The notes: a model not told the origin generated them from the letters alone. A stretch of DNA of 29,774 bases from CAYSLC01 sp964431545 (GCA_964431545.1 CAYSLC010000040.1:1-29774); one strand, 5' to 3'. Numbered from the stretch's first letter, positions 1 through 6,977 are shown. Numbers and translations are program-made.

Positions 1-34
1 CCTCCATCAGCTTCCGGGTGACGGTCTTTCCCAT
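1..34 (-). CDS. N-terminal fragment of an enzyme gene, possibly aconitase-family
   Basis: Only the first 11 codons are in the window; the gene runs off the left edge. The start is an ATG at 34-32 preceded by AAGGAG with 6 bases of spacing, a strong ribosome site. The visible peptide is MGKTVTRKLME. This resembles the first residues of aconitase or 3-isopropylmalate dehydratase large subunits, which often begin MGKT-(T/V)-x-(K/R)-I/L. It follows fixX on the same strand after about 50 bases, and a weak hairpin lies between them. An aconitase would suit the 2-oxoglutarate dehydrogenase genes at the other end of the window. Eleven residues cannot establish a family: the start is well supported, the function is a guess. 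Confidence 0.35.
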   Translation of the reverse strand, partial: MGKTVTRKLME

Positions 35-63
35 GGGAGACTCCTTGGGCCCTTTTTCAAAAG

Positions 64-80
64 CCCTTATCTGATAAAGG
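64..80 (-). terminator. weak hairpin between fixX and the next gene
   Basis: Read on the minus strand, CCTTTATCAGATAAGG forms an imperfect 6-7 bp stem with a tight loop and one bulged A, followed by GCTTTTG. It lies 5-20 bases beyond the fixX stop codon. The stem is AT-containing and the T run is only four, so it would be a weak terminator or mRNA 3-prime stabiliser at best. Confidence 0.3.
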
Positions 81-84
81 ATTT

Positions 85-366
85 CTATCCGAACTTGTGC
101 CGGATGCCGTATCCGCCGGTGGGAAACCGCCACTCGATGTTGAGGTGGGGGCATCCGATGCGGCAGGAGCCGCACTCCAGGCACCCTTCGTAGTTGACGC
201 TGATCCGGTCCCCCTCCAGCCGGTAGACGTTGGCCGGACACAGATAGAGGCACGGTTTTTCTTCACAGTCGTCGGCGCAGACGCCGCCGTCCTGGATCCG
301 CAGGTGGGATTCGTCCTCCACGTTGAACCGGTCGAGAAAGAGTTTGTCTTCGATGGTGGCGTCCAT
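85..366 (-). CDS. fixX: FixX-type ferredoxin-like protein, ETF-quinone oxidoreductase partner
   Basis: Small iron-sulfur protein of 93 residues that carries the [4Fe-4S] cluster of the FixCX electron-transfer-flavoprotein:quinone oxidoreductase; mammalian ETF-QO has this part fused at its C-terminus. A CxxCxxCxxxCP cluster motif lies at C62, C65, C68 and C72. An upstream cysteine group at C30, C34, C39 and C43 is the degenerate first ferredoxin site usual for FixX. The C-terminus ends in the family-typical GGYGIRHKFG. Two adjacent ATG codons are possible; the second (366) is preferred because AAAAGGAG then sits 6 bases away, while the first (369) leaves only 3. Either start overlaps the fixC stop, so the two are translationally coupled. 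It is the last fix gene of the operon. Confidence 0.93.
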   Translation of the reverse strand: MDATIEDKLFLDRFNVEDESHLRIQDGGVCADDCEEKPCLYLCPANVYRLEGDRISVNYEGCLECGSCRIGCPHLNIEWRFPTGGYGIRHKFG

Positions 367-1667
367 CATACGCTCCTTTTGGCGTCGAGAAGAAGGCGGA
401 AAAGGCCCAGAAGGGAGTGGTCCCGCCGCAGCCGCCGCCAGATCTTCCTCTGTTTCTCCCGCTTGGCGGTCCCGTCCACGGTGAGCATCTCCCGGGCCGC
501 GTACCCCAGGGCCGGGGGCAGGGTGGTGAAGAGTTCCTTGTGGGTGTGGAGGAAGGCGTTGAACCGCCGGTACTTCCTCATGTCCGGCAGAACGAAGTCC
601 CGTTCCAGGCGCCGGGCGTAATCGGAGAGGGCGGTCCGGGTGAAATCCCCTTTTTCCCGTGCCGCGAGGATCGTCTCGGCGGCCCGTTTCCCCGAGACCA
701 TCGCCATGTTGGAGCCCTCCCGGTGGAGGGTGTTGAAGAGCATGCCCGAGTCGCCGGCGATGAGGTACCCGTCGCCGTAGAGACGGGGGATCCGGTCGTA
801 CCCCGCCTCCGGGAGCCAGTGGGCCATGTACTCCCTCGGCTTTCCGTCCCGGATCAGCGGCGCCACCATGGGGTGGGTCTTGAACCGCTCCATCATCTCG
901 TACGGCTTGACCCGCTTCTCCGCCAGGTCGGCCAGGTTGGCGCCGATGCACAGGGACAGGGAGCCGCGGTTGGTGTAGATGACCGCCACCCCGTTCATCC
1001 CCTCGGTGGCCGACCCCAGGATCTCGGTGGTGACCCCGTCCCCCTCGCCCACGTTGAACCGCGCCTCGATCACCTCCCCGGGCAGCTCGATCACCTCCTT
1101 GACGGCCAGGGCCACGTGGGCGGGTTCGGGCTCCGGCCGGAACCCGGCGGTGGCTGCCAGGGGGGAGTTGACGCCGTCGGCCAGGACCACCACGTCGGCG
1201 GTCAGGTCGCCGTCGGGCCGGTCGGTGCGGACCCCGGTCACCCGGCCGTCCGGGTCCCGGAGAAGGTCGGTCACCACGGTGGACGGCACCACCAGGGCCC
1301 CCTTTTGGGCGGCCTGGTCGGCGAACCACCGGTCGAACTTGGCCCGTCCCACGGTGAAGACGTTGTGGCGCCGCTCCGATTCAAAGATCCGGTCCCGGTA
1401 GGAGACCTGGTAGCCGCCGTCGGGGTTGAGGTACCAGATCCGGGATTCGATGATGTTCCGCTCGATGGGCGGGTTCCGATCGGCGAAATCGGGGATGATC
1501 CGGGCCAGGTCGTGGCCGTAGAGAACTCCGCCGGAGATGTTCTTGGCGCCGGGGAACTCCCCCCGCTCCAGGACCACGGTCCGGACCCCCTGGTCGGCCA
1601 GGGTGCAGGCGGCGGAGATGCCGGCCGGTCCGGCCCCCACGATGGCGACGTCGAAGTGCTGGGTCAT
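366..1667 (-). CDS. fixC: FixC, FAD-dependent ETF:quinone oxidoreductase subunit
   Basis: Flavoprotein of 433 residues, normal for FixC, which passes electrons from the FixAB flavoprotein towards membrane quinone. The N-terminal Rossmann FAD motif is IVGAGPAG (residues 9-16), followed by the VVLERGE strand that ends the ADP-binding fold. VLADGVNSPLA (161-171) and the FAD-contacting IAGDSGMLFNTLHREGSN (303-320) match the geranylgeranyl-reductase/ETF-QO family. No iron-sulfur motif is present; that cluster is supplied by FixX, encoded by the next gene and overlapping this stop codon. The ATG at 1667 has AAGGAG 4 bases upstream and lies 15 bases after the fixB stop. In FixABCX systems this arm receives the high-potential electron of the bifurcation. 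Confidence 0.95.
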   Translation of the reverse strand: MTQHFDVAIVGAGPAGISAACTLADQGVRTVVLERGEFPGAKNISGGVLYGHDLARIIPDFADRNPPIERNIIESRIWYLNPDGGYQVSYRDRIFESERRHNVFTVGRAKFDRWFADQAAQKGALVVPSTVVTDLLRDPDGRVTGVRTDRPDGDLTADVVVLADGVNSPLAATAGFRPEPEPAHVALAVKEVIELPGEVIEARFNVGEGDGVTTEILGSATEGMNGVAVIYTNRGSLSLCIGANLADLAEKRVKPYEMMERFKTHPMVAPLIRDGKPREYMAHWLPEAGYDRIPRLYGDGYLIAGDSGMLFNTLHREGSNMAMVSGKRAAETILAAREKGDFTRTALSDYARRLERDFVLPDMRKYRRFNAFLHTHKELFTTLPPALGYAAREMLTVDGTAKREKQRKIWRRLRRDHSLLGLFRLLLDAKRSV

Positions 1668-1682
1668 GTTGCTCCTTTTCCG

Positions 1683-2939
1683 CTACCGGTTCAACCGTTC
1701 CTTGAGCTGCGCGATCAAAAGAGGCACCACCTCGGTGTACTCCCCCACGATCCCCGCGTCCGCCGCCTGGAAGATGGGGGCGTTGGGGTCGCTGTTGATC
1801 ACCACGATCTTCTCGGCCCCCTGGATCGCTACGAAGTGCTGGATCGCCCCGGAGACCCCCACGGCGATGTAGAGCTTGGGGGCGACCGTCTTGCCGGTCT
1901 GGCCCACCTGCCGTTCGTAGGGCAGGAGCCCCGCCTCCACCACGGGCCGGGAGCAGGCGACGGCCCCCCCCAGCAGGTCGGCCAGCTCCTGGAGCAGGGG
2001 CAGGGCCGAGGCTTCGCAGGCCCCCTTGCCGGCCACCACCAGAACCGGCGCCTCGGCGATGTCGATCCCTTCGCCCGGCCCGGCGGTCTTCTCAACGGAG
2101 AGGATCTCCGCCAGGGGGTCCGGGAGGGGGGTCCAGTCGTGGCGGATGATCTCCCCCTTCCGGTCCGGATCCGGGGCCGGCATTCGCATCACCTTGGGCC
2201 GGACGGTGCTCATCTGGGGCCGCCGGTGTTCGCAGAAGATGGTGGCCATGATGTTGCCCCCGAAGGTGGGCCGGGTCATGAGGAGCAGGCCGGTCTCCTC
2301 CTCGATGTCGAGTCCGGTGCAGTCGGCGGTGAGGCCGGTGCCCAGGCGGGTGGCCACCACCCCGGCCAGGTCCCGTCCCAGGGGCGTGGCGCCCATGAGG
2401 AGGATCTCCGGCCGGGCCGCCACGCACATGTCGGCCACCACCTTGCCGAAGGGGCGGGACCGGTAGGCGGACAGATCCGGATGGTCGGCCACGTGGACGG
2501 TGTCGCACCCGTACGCCGCCGCCTCCCGGGCGATCGCCTCCACGTCGCTTCCCGCCAGAAATCCCATCACCCGGGACCCCCGTTTTTCGGCCAGGTCCCG
2601 GGCCTTCCCCGCAAGCTCCCACGAGACCGGCGCGGCCCGGCCGTCGGCCACCTCGATGAAGACCCCCACCCCCTGGTAGTCGAGGCCGGCCGCCTTGGCG
2701 GCCCCCCGCTCCTTCCGGGTGATCTTCCGCCGCTTCTTCTTTTCGAAGGCGACGGCGTCCACCGGGCAGACATCGGCGCACTTGCCGCATCCGATGCAGG
2801 TCTCCGGATCGATGCGGGCCGTGCCGTCGTCGGAGAACTCGATGGCCCCCACGGGGCACTCCCCCACGCAGATCTGGCAGGCGATACACTTGTCGGCGAG
2901 GATCTCCGCGACTTCGATTCCCTTGGAATTGCGTGCCAT
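1683..2939 (-). CDS. fixB: FixB/ETF alpha subunit with N-terminal 2x[4Fe-4S] ferredoxin domain
   Basis: Electron transfer flavoprotein alpha subunit, 418 residues from the ATG at 2939. Residues 14-65 are a two-cluster ferredoxin domain: C18/C21/C24/C28 and C48/C51/C54/C58, both with CP endings. A basic linker (KKKRRKITRK, 67-76) leads to the ETF N-terminal alpha/beta domain (about 90-280). The C-terminal FAD-binding domain carries the ETF-alpha signature LYIAVGVSGAIQHFVAI (356-372) and NSDPNAPIF (382-390). Plain ETF-alpha is about 320 residues; the extra 85-90 are the ferredoxin. Known relatives with such a fusion include the CarE subunit of caffeyl-CoA reductase from Acetobacterium, an electron-bifurcating enzyme. 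The gene lies 7 bases after fixA and 15 before fixC. The ribosome site (GGGAGG, about 12 bases upstream, inside the end of fixA) is rather distant. Confidence 0.95.
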   Translation of the reverse strand: MARNSKGIEVAEILADKCIACQICVGECPVGAIEFSDDGTARIDPETCIGCGKCADVCPVDAVAFEKKKRRKITRKERGAAKAAGLDYQGVGVFIEVADGRAAPVSWELAGKARDLAEKRGSRVMGFLAGSDVEAIAREAAAYGCDTVHVADHPDLSAYRSRPFGKVVADMCVAARPEILLMGATPLGRDLAGVVATRLGTGLTADCTGLDIEEETGLLLMTRPTFGGNIMATIFCEHRRPQMSTVRPKVMRMPAPDPDRKGEIIRHDWTPLPDPLAEILSVEKTAGPGEGIDIAEAPVLVVAGKGACEASALPLLQELADLLGGAVACSRPVVEAGLLPYERQVGQTGKTVAPKLYIAVGVSGAIQHFVAIQGAEKIVVINSDPNAPIFQAADAGIVGEYTEVVPLLIAQLKERLNR

Positions 2940-2946
2940 ATTCCCG

Positions 2947-3783
2947 TTATCCCTCCCGGAGCGTGGACAGTTCGGCCTTGAACGCTTCGTCGGCCAGCAG
3001 GGTGTCGAGCAGGTCGGAGACCGCCTTGCCGGGATCGGCGCCGGCGGTGAACCGGGGGCCGCCCTCCCGGGGGGGCGGCGAGGAGATCCGCCGGACCCAG
3101 GTGGGCGAGCCCTTGATGCCGACCATCTTCCGGACCGCATCCACGGCGGCGGCGTCCCAGACGGTCACCGGCGCGGTGAGGGAGGCGATGAGGGCGGGAA
3201 GGGGGGCCCGATGGGGTTCGGCCAGCTCCAGCTCCACGGTGAGCAGGGCGGGCAGGCGCCCCCGGGCCGTCTCGGTCCCCCCCTCCAGCTTCCGGACCAC
3301 GTCGATGGTGCCGGCGGACGGGTCCACCCCGTCCACCCGGACCACGTAGGTGAGCTGGGCCATCTTGAGCCGGGTGGCGATCCCGGGCCCGGTCTGGGCC
3401 GTGTCCCCGTCGATGGCCTGCTTGCCGCACAGGACCAGATCCACCGGGTCCGTGGCCCCGATCTTCTCCACCGCCTTGGCCAGGGTGTAGGAGGTGGCCA
3501 GGGTGTCGGCCCCGGCAAAGGCCCGGTCCGACAGGAGGATCCCCTGGTCGGCGCCCATGGCGATCGCCTGCCGGAGGATCGAGGTGGCCTGGGGCGGCCC
3601 CATGCAGACGGCAAAAACCTTTCCGCCGTGGTCCTCCCGGATCCGGACCGCCTGCTCCACCGCCACCAGGTCGTAGGGATTGAGGATCGACTCCACCCCC
3701 TCCCGCACCAGGGTGTTGGTCTCCGGATCGATCTTCACCTGGGCCGTGTCCGGCACCTGTTTGAGACAGCAGACGATGTTCAT
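2947..3783 (-). CDS. fixA: FixA/ETF beta subunit
   Basis: Electron transfer flavoprotein beta subunit, 278 residues. It starts MNIVCCLKQVPD, typical of FixA/EtfB, and carries the nucleotide/FAD-binding segment LCGKQAIDGDTAQTG (118-132) followed by PGIATRL. In the FixAB dimer this subunit binds the bifurcating FAD in FixABCX-type complexes, or AMP in ordinary ETFs; sequence reading alone does not decide which. The start ATG at 3783 overlaps the TGA of the upstream ParB-like gene (ATGA), so its translation is probably coupled to that gene. The genes run fixA-fixB-fixC-fixX without a gap larger than 15 bases. Confidence 0.95.
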   Translation of the reverse strand: MNIVCCLKQVPDTAQVKIDPETNTLVREGVESILNPYDLVAVEQAVRIREDHGGKVFAVCMGPPQATSILRQAIAMGADQGILLSDRAFAGADTLATSYTLAKAVEKIGATDPVDLVLCGKQAIDGDTAQTGPGIATRLKMAQLTYVVRVDGVDPSAGTIDVVRKLEGGTETARGRLPALLTVELELAEPHRAPLPALIASLTAPVTVWDAAAVDAVRKMVGIKGSPTWVRRISSPPPREGGPRFTAGADPGKAVSDLLDTLLADEAFKAELSTLREG

Positions 3784-4043
3784 GGTCGTTCCTCCGGTTC
3801 CGGCGGTTCATTCTCTTCGATGACCGCCTTGATGGTGGTGACGCCCATCTTCCGAACCGCCCGCCACCGCTTCTCTCCGTCGGCGATGCGGAAGCATCGG
3901 CCGGTGAACCAGATCCGGATCGGTTCCACCTGACCCTCTTTCCGAAGGCTGTCGATCATCTCCTCGATGGTCTCCCGGTCGACGACGAACCGGCAGTTGG
4001 GCTCGATCTTCGTGACTTCGATGGTGCGGATTTTACGTGCCAT
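3780..4043 (-). CDS. Compact ParB-like domain protein, first gene of the fix operon
   Basis: A protein of 87 residues consisting of little more than one ParB/sulfiredoxin-fold (ParBc) domain. Residues 6-17 form the first strand (RTIEVTKIEPNC), 24-36 a helix (ETIEEMIDSLRKE), then G37-Q38-V39-x-PI, the usual ParB helix-loop. IADGEKRWRAVRKMG (53-67) matches the ParB nucleotide-binding box GERRWRAAKxxG with K for the first R. The tail is acidic (EENEPPEPEERP). No helix-turn-helix or dimerisation region follows, so it is not a chromosome-partitioning ParB. The ATG at 4043 has GAGGAG 4 bases upstream; the stop overlaps the fixA start as ATGA. Its role is unknown; nucleotide sensing or control of the electron-transfer operon is conceivable. 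Confidence 0.8.
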   Translation of the reverse strand: MARKIRTIEVTKIEPNCRFVVDRETIEEMIDSLRKEGQVEPIRIWFTGRCFRIADGEKRWRAVRKMGVTTIKAVIEENEPPEPEERP

Positions 4044-4230
4044 GGATCTCCTCATCCCCCTTCCGGGCCGGGGCCGCGGATCCGACGTGCCGTCGGCGCC
4101 GCCCCGGCGGTTGATCTTCCGCCATCCTACGCCGTCCCCCCCGGGGGAGGATATGGCTGCAATCGGGTATTTCTTTTTGGAAAAGACTGTATTTTTGAGG
4201 GTTCGGTGAGGTCGGGGGACCGGTTCGAGG

Positions 4231-4626
4231 TCAGGCCCGGTCCGGGTCGATGCCGTGCTTGACCCAATCGATGGCCAGGTCCTTCCAGTTGTCCGTGGCC
4301 GTGGCGTCGATGTACCGCTCCCACTCATGGATTCCCGACAGCTTGGCCAGCCGTTTAAACTGGGCGGTGGTGAAGGCCTTGCTCAGGATCACCGCCGAGC
4401 GGACCATGCCCGCCTTCCGGTAGAGGGTTTGTCCCTCCACCATGATCTTCTGGGCATCCCCCAAAAGGGGCGCCAGGGTCCGCATGTCGACGATGACGCC
4501 GAAGGATCCGTTCTCCTTTGCCAGGGCCTTCTCCGAGTCTCGGTACCATTGTTTCATCTCCTCCGCGCCGATCACGCCGCCGAAGGTGAGCACATATCCA
4601 GAGGTTTTCCGGACGATCTTGTACAT
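4231..4626 (-). CDS. STAS/SEC14-like (SpoIIAA-like fold) protein
   Basis: Soluble protein of 131 residues from the ATG at 4626. It has the alternating strand-helix pattern of the STAS/SEC14-like family: MYKIVRKTSGYVLTFGG strands, an amphipathic helix AEEMKQWYRDSEKALA, strand FGVIVDMR (42-49), and a second helix with strand MVRSAVILSK (74-83). The C-terminal block TAQFKRLAKLSG (87-98) and WERYIDA (102-108) closely fits that family. Members are often found beside redox or signalling genes but have no agreed biochemical role. The ribosome site is weak; an upstream in-frame GTG at 4677 would add 17 residues but looks non-coding. It lies 76 bases downstream of the PfpI gene, same strand, and may be cotranscribed with it. 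Confidence 0.7.
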   Translation of the reverse strand: MYKIVRKTSGYVLTFGGVIGAEEMKQWYRDSEKALAKENGSFGVIVDMRTLAPLLGDAQKIMVEGQTLYRKAGMVRSAVILSKAFTTAQFKRLAKLSGIHEWERYIDATATDNWKDLAIDWVKHGIDPDRA

Positions 4627-4702
4627 GGTGGAACCCGCGTGGAAGGTTTGACCCGGGCGGAGGCCGCCGGCCTCCACCTTCGGGATTTCCGGATCCGTGG
4701 GG

Positions 4703-5284
4703 CTAGAGGGTGATCCGGGTCCCCAGCACCTCCAGAAACTTGGCGAGCCAGGCGGGATGGGCCGGCCAGGCCGGAGCGGTGACCAGGTTGCCGTCCACGT
4801 GGGCCTGATCCACCGGGATGTCGGCGTACCGGCCGCCGGCGCGGGTCACGTCGGGCCCCACGGCGGGGTAGGCGGAACAGCTCCTGCCCTCCAGGACGCC
4901 GGCCGCGGCCAGCACCTGGGCCCCATGGCAGATGGCGGCGATGGGCTTGTCCGCCCCGGCGAAATGGCGGACCATGTCGAGGACCCTTTCGTTCAAGCGG
5001 ATGTATTCGGGAGCCCGGCCGCCGGGAATGACCAGGGCGTCGTATTCCTCGGCCCTCACCTGATCGAAGGCGGCGTTGAGGGTGAAGTTGTGCCCCCGCT
5101 TCTCGCTGTAGGTCTGATCCCCTTCGAAGTCGTGGATGGCGGTGCGCACGATCTCCCCCGACCCCTTGTCCGGGCAGACCGCATGGACCGCATGGCCCAC
5201 CGCCAGCAGCGCCTGGAACGGCACCATCACCTCATAGTCCTCCACGTAATCGCCTACGATCATCAGGATCTTCTTGCCGGCCAT
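4703..5284 (-). CDS. DJ-1/PfpI family protein
   Basis: Protein of 193 residues of the class I glutamine amidotransferase-like DJ-1/PfpI superfamily, whose members act as glyoxalases, chaperone-like deglycases or proteases. The nucleophile elbow is AICHGAQVLAAAG with C119-H120 and the conserved acidic partner E18 in GDYVEDYEVM. The strand before the elbow (ALVIPGGRAPEY, 84-95) and the late PAWPAHPAWLAKFLEVLG helix (171-188) are family-typical. The start at 5284 is fixed by a GAGGAGGAG ribosome site 2-5 bases upstream; the open frame extends 16 codons further but without such a site. Upstream is an AT-rich stretch with a TATATT box at 5314-5319. The substrate cannot be read from sequence. Confidence 0.88.
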   Translation of the reverse strand: MAGKKILMIVGDYVEDYEVMVPFQALLAVGHAVHAVCPDKGSGEIVRTAIHDFEGDQTYSEKRGHNFTLNAAFDQVRAEEYDALVIPGGRAPEYIRLNERVLDMVRHFAGADKPIAAICHGAQVLAAAGVLEGRSCSAYPAVGPDVTRAGGRYADIPVDQAHVDGNLVTAPAWPAHPAWLAKFLEVLGTRITL

Positions 5285-5461
5285 CTCTCCTCCTCCTCGA
5301 TGCTGAAGGTGTAAATATAGCTTACAATCCAAGCAACATGGAAATTCTAAATAAAACAGCGGCGCCGGTCAAGGGGAGAGTGCGCCCCCGTTCGGATGGA
5401 CACCCGTCTTCCAGGGTATGGAGCAACGCCGCCCAATCCTGTCTGGCGGGAGAGAAAGGTT

Positions 5462-5482
5462 GGGTGGCCGTTGCGGCCACCC
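5462..5482. terminator. perfect 9-bp hairpin, possible terminator element
   Basis: GGGTGGCCG-TTG-CGGCCACCC, a perfect 9-bp stem with a 3-base loop. On the minus strand it is followed by AACCTTTCTCTCCC, pyrimidine-rich but not a real T run. It lies about 160 bases past the end of the decayed minus-strand reading frame at 5643, so it could end that transcript. Rho-independent function is uncertain because no uninterrupted T tract follows on either strand. Confidence 0.35.
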
Positions 5483-5505
5483 GCGGTCAGAGAGAAGGGA
5501 GGGGA

Positions 5506-5528
5506 CGGGGTGAGATCGGCTCACCCCG
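5506..5528. terminator. second perfect 9-bp hairpin in tandem
   Basis: CGGGGTGAG-ATCGG-CTCACCCCG, a perfect 9-bp stem with a 5-base loop, 23 bases from the previous hairpin. Neither side has a T run (the minus side reads TCCCCTCCCTTCTCT). The two stems share no sequence beyond GC-richness. They may form a tandem transcription stop for the minus-strand remnant gene or a folded leader upstream of the PfpI gene. Confidence 0.3.
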
Positions 5529-5642
5529 CCGTGCAGGTGATCTTTGATTTATACCGCGGATGTGAGGAGATGATGAGGTTCGGGTCAATTTTCGGTTAGG
5601 ATCATGGGGGGAACGGCGGGGATTTCCTCGGAAGCCGTCCGA

Positions 5643-6047
5643 TCATTTCAGCCGCCGCGCCAGGATCTCCAGGTAGTCCCGGATCGCCCCGTTGAGCCGT
5701 TCGTTCTCCGAGACGATGCTCTCGGCGCATCGGCCGTTGGCGAAAAGGGCTTCCCGGATCACCTCCACCGCCGAGCCGATGGCGGTGATCCGGCCGCGCT
5801 GCTGGTCCGAGGTCTCGATGATCCCGTCGAGGGTCCGGAGGATGTTGCCCAGCGCGGCCTCCGTCCTTTTCCCCTCGGCCCCCACATCGGTGGACCGGAC
5901 CTCCATCTCCGCGATCTCCCCGTGAGCGTCGGCGTCTTGTTCAACCGGTACGGCCCCCAAAATCCGGTCCGGGTACCGAGGATGTGGTCGAGGTTCCCAA
6001 GAAAGGATTTGACGTCCGCCTCGGTGGTCCGGGACGGGAAGGATCAT
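5643..6047 (-). pseudogene. Decayed fragment resembling the C-terminal tail of a methyl-accepting chemotaxis protein
   Basis: The last 95 or so codons (5643-5930) read as long alpha-helix: an E-V-R-S-T-x-V-x-x-G segment, then AALGNILRTLDGIIETSDQQ, then GSAVEVIREALFANG and an ending SENERLNGAIRDYLEIL. This order matches the C-terminal methylation/bundle helices of chemoreceptors (helix, DQQ/EQs motif, in-AI helix, NA...E helix), but the signalling hairpin tip and any membrane or sensor region are missing. Upstream of about 5940 the frame becomes proline-rich and non-helical, while another minus-strand frame (about 5945-6043) reads more protein-like (ADVKSFLGNLDHILGTRTG). That suggests a frameshift. 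The ATG at 6047 is nominal and has no good ribosome site. It could instead be a small intact protein of unknown function. Confidence 0.4.
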
Positions 6048-6140
6048 GCGGGCACCATTCCGTAGGTGCCGCAGGTCGGAGGCGCTCTCCGGAACCGGAG
6101 GAGCGATGCGGAGAGCGCCGTGCATCACTTCAGGCCGACA

Positions 6141-6299
6141 TCACCCCTTTTTGACCATATCCTGTCCGCAGCACTGCAGCGGAACCGTGCAGGAGGTCGC
6201 CCCCTCGCCGCAGGTGCACCGCTTTTCCACCTTCAGCTCCAATCCGCACACGTTGCAGACATAGACATCCCCGATCTTCATTTCGGAACAATTGGCCAT
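6141..6299 (-). CDS. Desulforedoxin-like cysteine-rich mini-protein (52 residues)
   Basis: A 52-residue protein with eight cysteines: C4, C15, C18, C28, C30, C37, C43 and C44. YVCNVCGLEL (13-22) and the late LQCCGQDM (41-48) match the CxxC...CCGxPM metal-binding pattern of desulforedoxin and the N-terminal domain of desulfoferrodoxin, which holds an Fe(Cys)4 centre. The extra CTCGEG..C insert (28-37) is not standard and could bind a second metal such as zinc. The ATG at 6299 has AAAGGAG at a good distance; the open frame extends upstream only through promoter DNA. A TTGACA-containing promoter lies immediately upstream. Iron redox protein versus zinc ribbon cannot be settled from sequence. Confidence 0.8.
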   Translation of the reverse strand: MANCSEMKIGDVYVCNVCGLELKVEKRCTCGEGATSCTVPLQCCGQDMVKKG

Positions 6300-6361
6300 G
6301 GTCGTTCTCCTTTGTTTTTGTGTTTGGTGATCTTTCGATGTGAATCCGGCAACCGCGTGGG

Positions 6362-6391
6362 TATGTACCACCCCGGCCCGGCCGATGTCAA
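6362..6391 (-). promoter_or_regulatory. sigma-70-like promoter of the cysteine-rich mini-protein gene
   Basis: On the minus strand a perfect TTGACA (6391-6386) is followed after 18 bases by TACATA (6367-6362). The predicted transcript start is near 6355, giving a leader of roughly 55 bases before the ATG at 6299. The -10 box is weak; the -35 box is consensus. Confidence 0.5.
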
Positions 6392-6422
6392 TTGCGGCGG
6401 CGGACGGGAAAACCTTCCCCTC

Positions 6423-6977
6423 TCACTCCGCAACCCCCGACCACTCCTCCCGGAGAATCCCGTAGACCTCCAGATCCTCGTGTTTCTCCCGTTTTTTGGT
6501 GTGTCCGCGGAGGCGGCCCTCCCAGGTCATGCCGATCTTTTGCATGACCTTTCCCGAGGCCGGATTCCGGGAGAGGTGGTGGGCGTAGATCCGGTGGAGC
6601 CGGAGGTCGATGAACCCATAGGCGAGGATGGCCCGTCCCGCCAAGGTGCAGTAACCGTGATTCCAGTACGGGATCCCCATCCAGTATCCCATTTCCGCCC
6701 GGTCGAAGGCCCGTTCGATCCGCAGGCCGATGGCGCCCATCAGTTCGCCGGTGTACCGTTGGGTCACCGCATAGACGCAGAGTTCGTCCGCCTCGAACTT
6801 GGGCCGGTGGGTGGAGATCCACTCCTCCGCCTGGCCGTCCGGGTAAGGGTGGGGGATGTTCAGGGTCTTGTCGGCGATCTCCCGTTCGCCGGCCAGGCGC
6901 TGGACATCGGGTCCGTCGGCCGGATCGAAGGGCCGCAGGAGGAGGTCGCCCACCTGGAGGTTCGGCTGATGCCTCAT
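6423..6977 (-). CDS. GNAT-family N-acetyltransferase (RimJ/RimL type)
   Basis: Acetyl-CoA-dependent N-acetyltransferase of 184 residues. It begins with the RimJ/RimL-like LLLRPFDPADGPDVQRL (12-28). The central strand EMGYWMGIPYWNHGYCT (95-111) contains the Q/N-x-x-G-x-G/A-type acetyl-CoA loop in divergent form (NHGYC). NPASGKVMQKIGM (138-150) is the conserved Asn-x-x-Ser helix that contacts CoA. The acceptor is unknown; relatives acetylate ribosomal protein N-termini or small amines. The start ATG (6977) overlaps the upstream response regulator stop as ATGA, placing it third in the kinase/regulator operon. Such coupling hints that the modification is part of the same response, but this is only context. 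Confidence 0.88.
   Translation of the reverse strand: MRHQPNLQVGDLLLRPFDPADGPDVQRLAGEREIADKTLNIPHPYPDGQAEEWISTHRPKFEADELCVYAVTQRYTGELMGAIGLRIERAFDRAEMGYWMGIPYWNHGYCTLAGRAILAYGFIDLRLHRIYAHHLSRNPASGKVMQKIGMTWEGRLRGHTKKREKHEDLEVYGILREEWSGVAE

Larger units (their letters stand above)
5285..5642. other. 358-base non-coding stretch with an AT-rich promoter zone and two hairpins
   Basis: No convincing gene was seen; the short plus-strand frames here have no ribosome site and no family resemblance. Bases 5300-5355 are markedly AT-rich against a GC-rich background and contain, on the minus strand, a TATATT box (5314-5319) suitable for the PfpI gene, with only poor -35 candidates. Two perfect GC-rich hairpins follow at 5462-5482 and 5506-5528, listed separately. 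The remainder (5530-5642) shows nothing recognisable. Confidence 0.6.

Noticed and set aside
417..2981. Long plus-strand open frame across the fixCB genes
   Set aside because: Same antisense effect; the minus strand has clear FixC and FixB motifs in the same stretch.
3780..4328. Longer 182-codon version of the ParB-like protein
   Set aside because: The added N-terminal part is low-complexity Arg/Pro/Gly sequence without a ribosome site, and GAGGAG before ATG 4043 fixes the start.
5338..5599. Short plus-strand frames in the non-coding stretch
   Set aside because: No ribosome site, no protein-like composition, and they run through two hairpins and the PfpI promoter zone.
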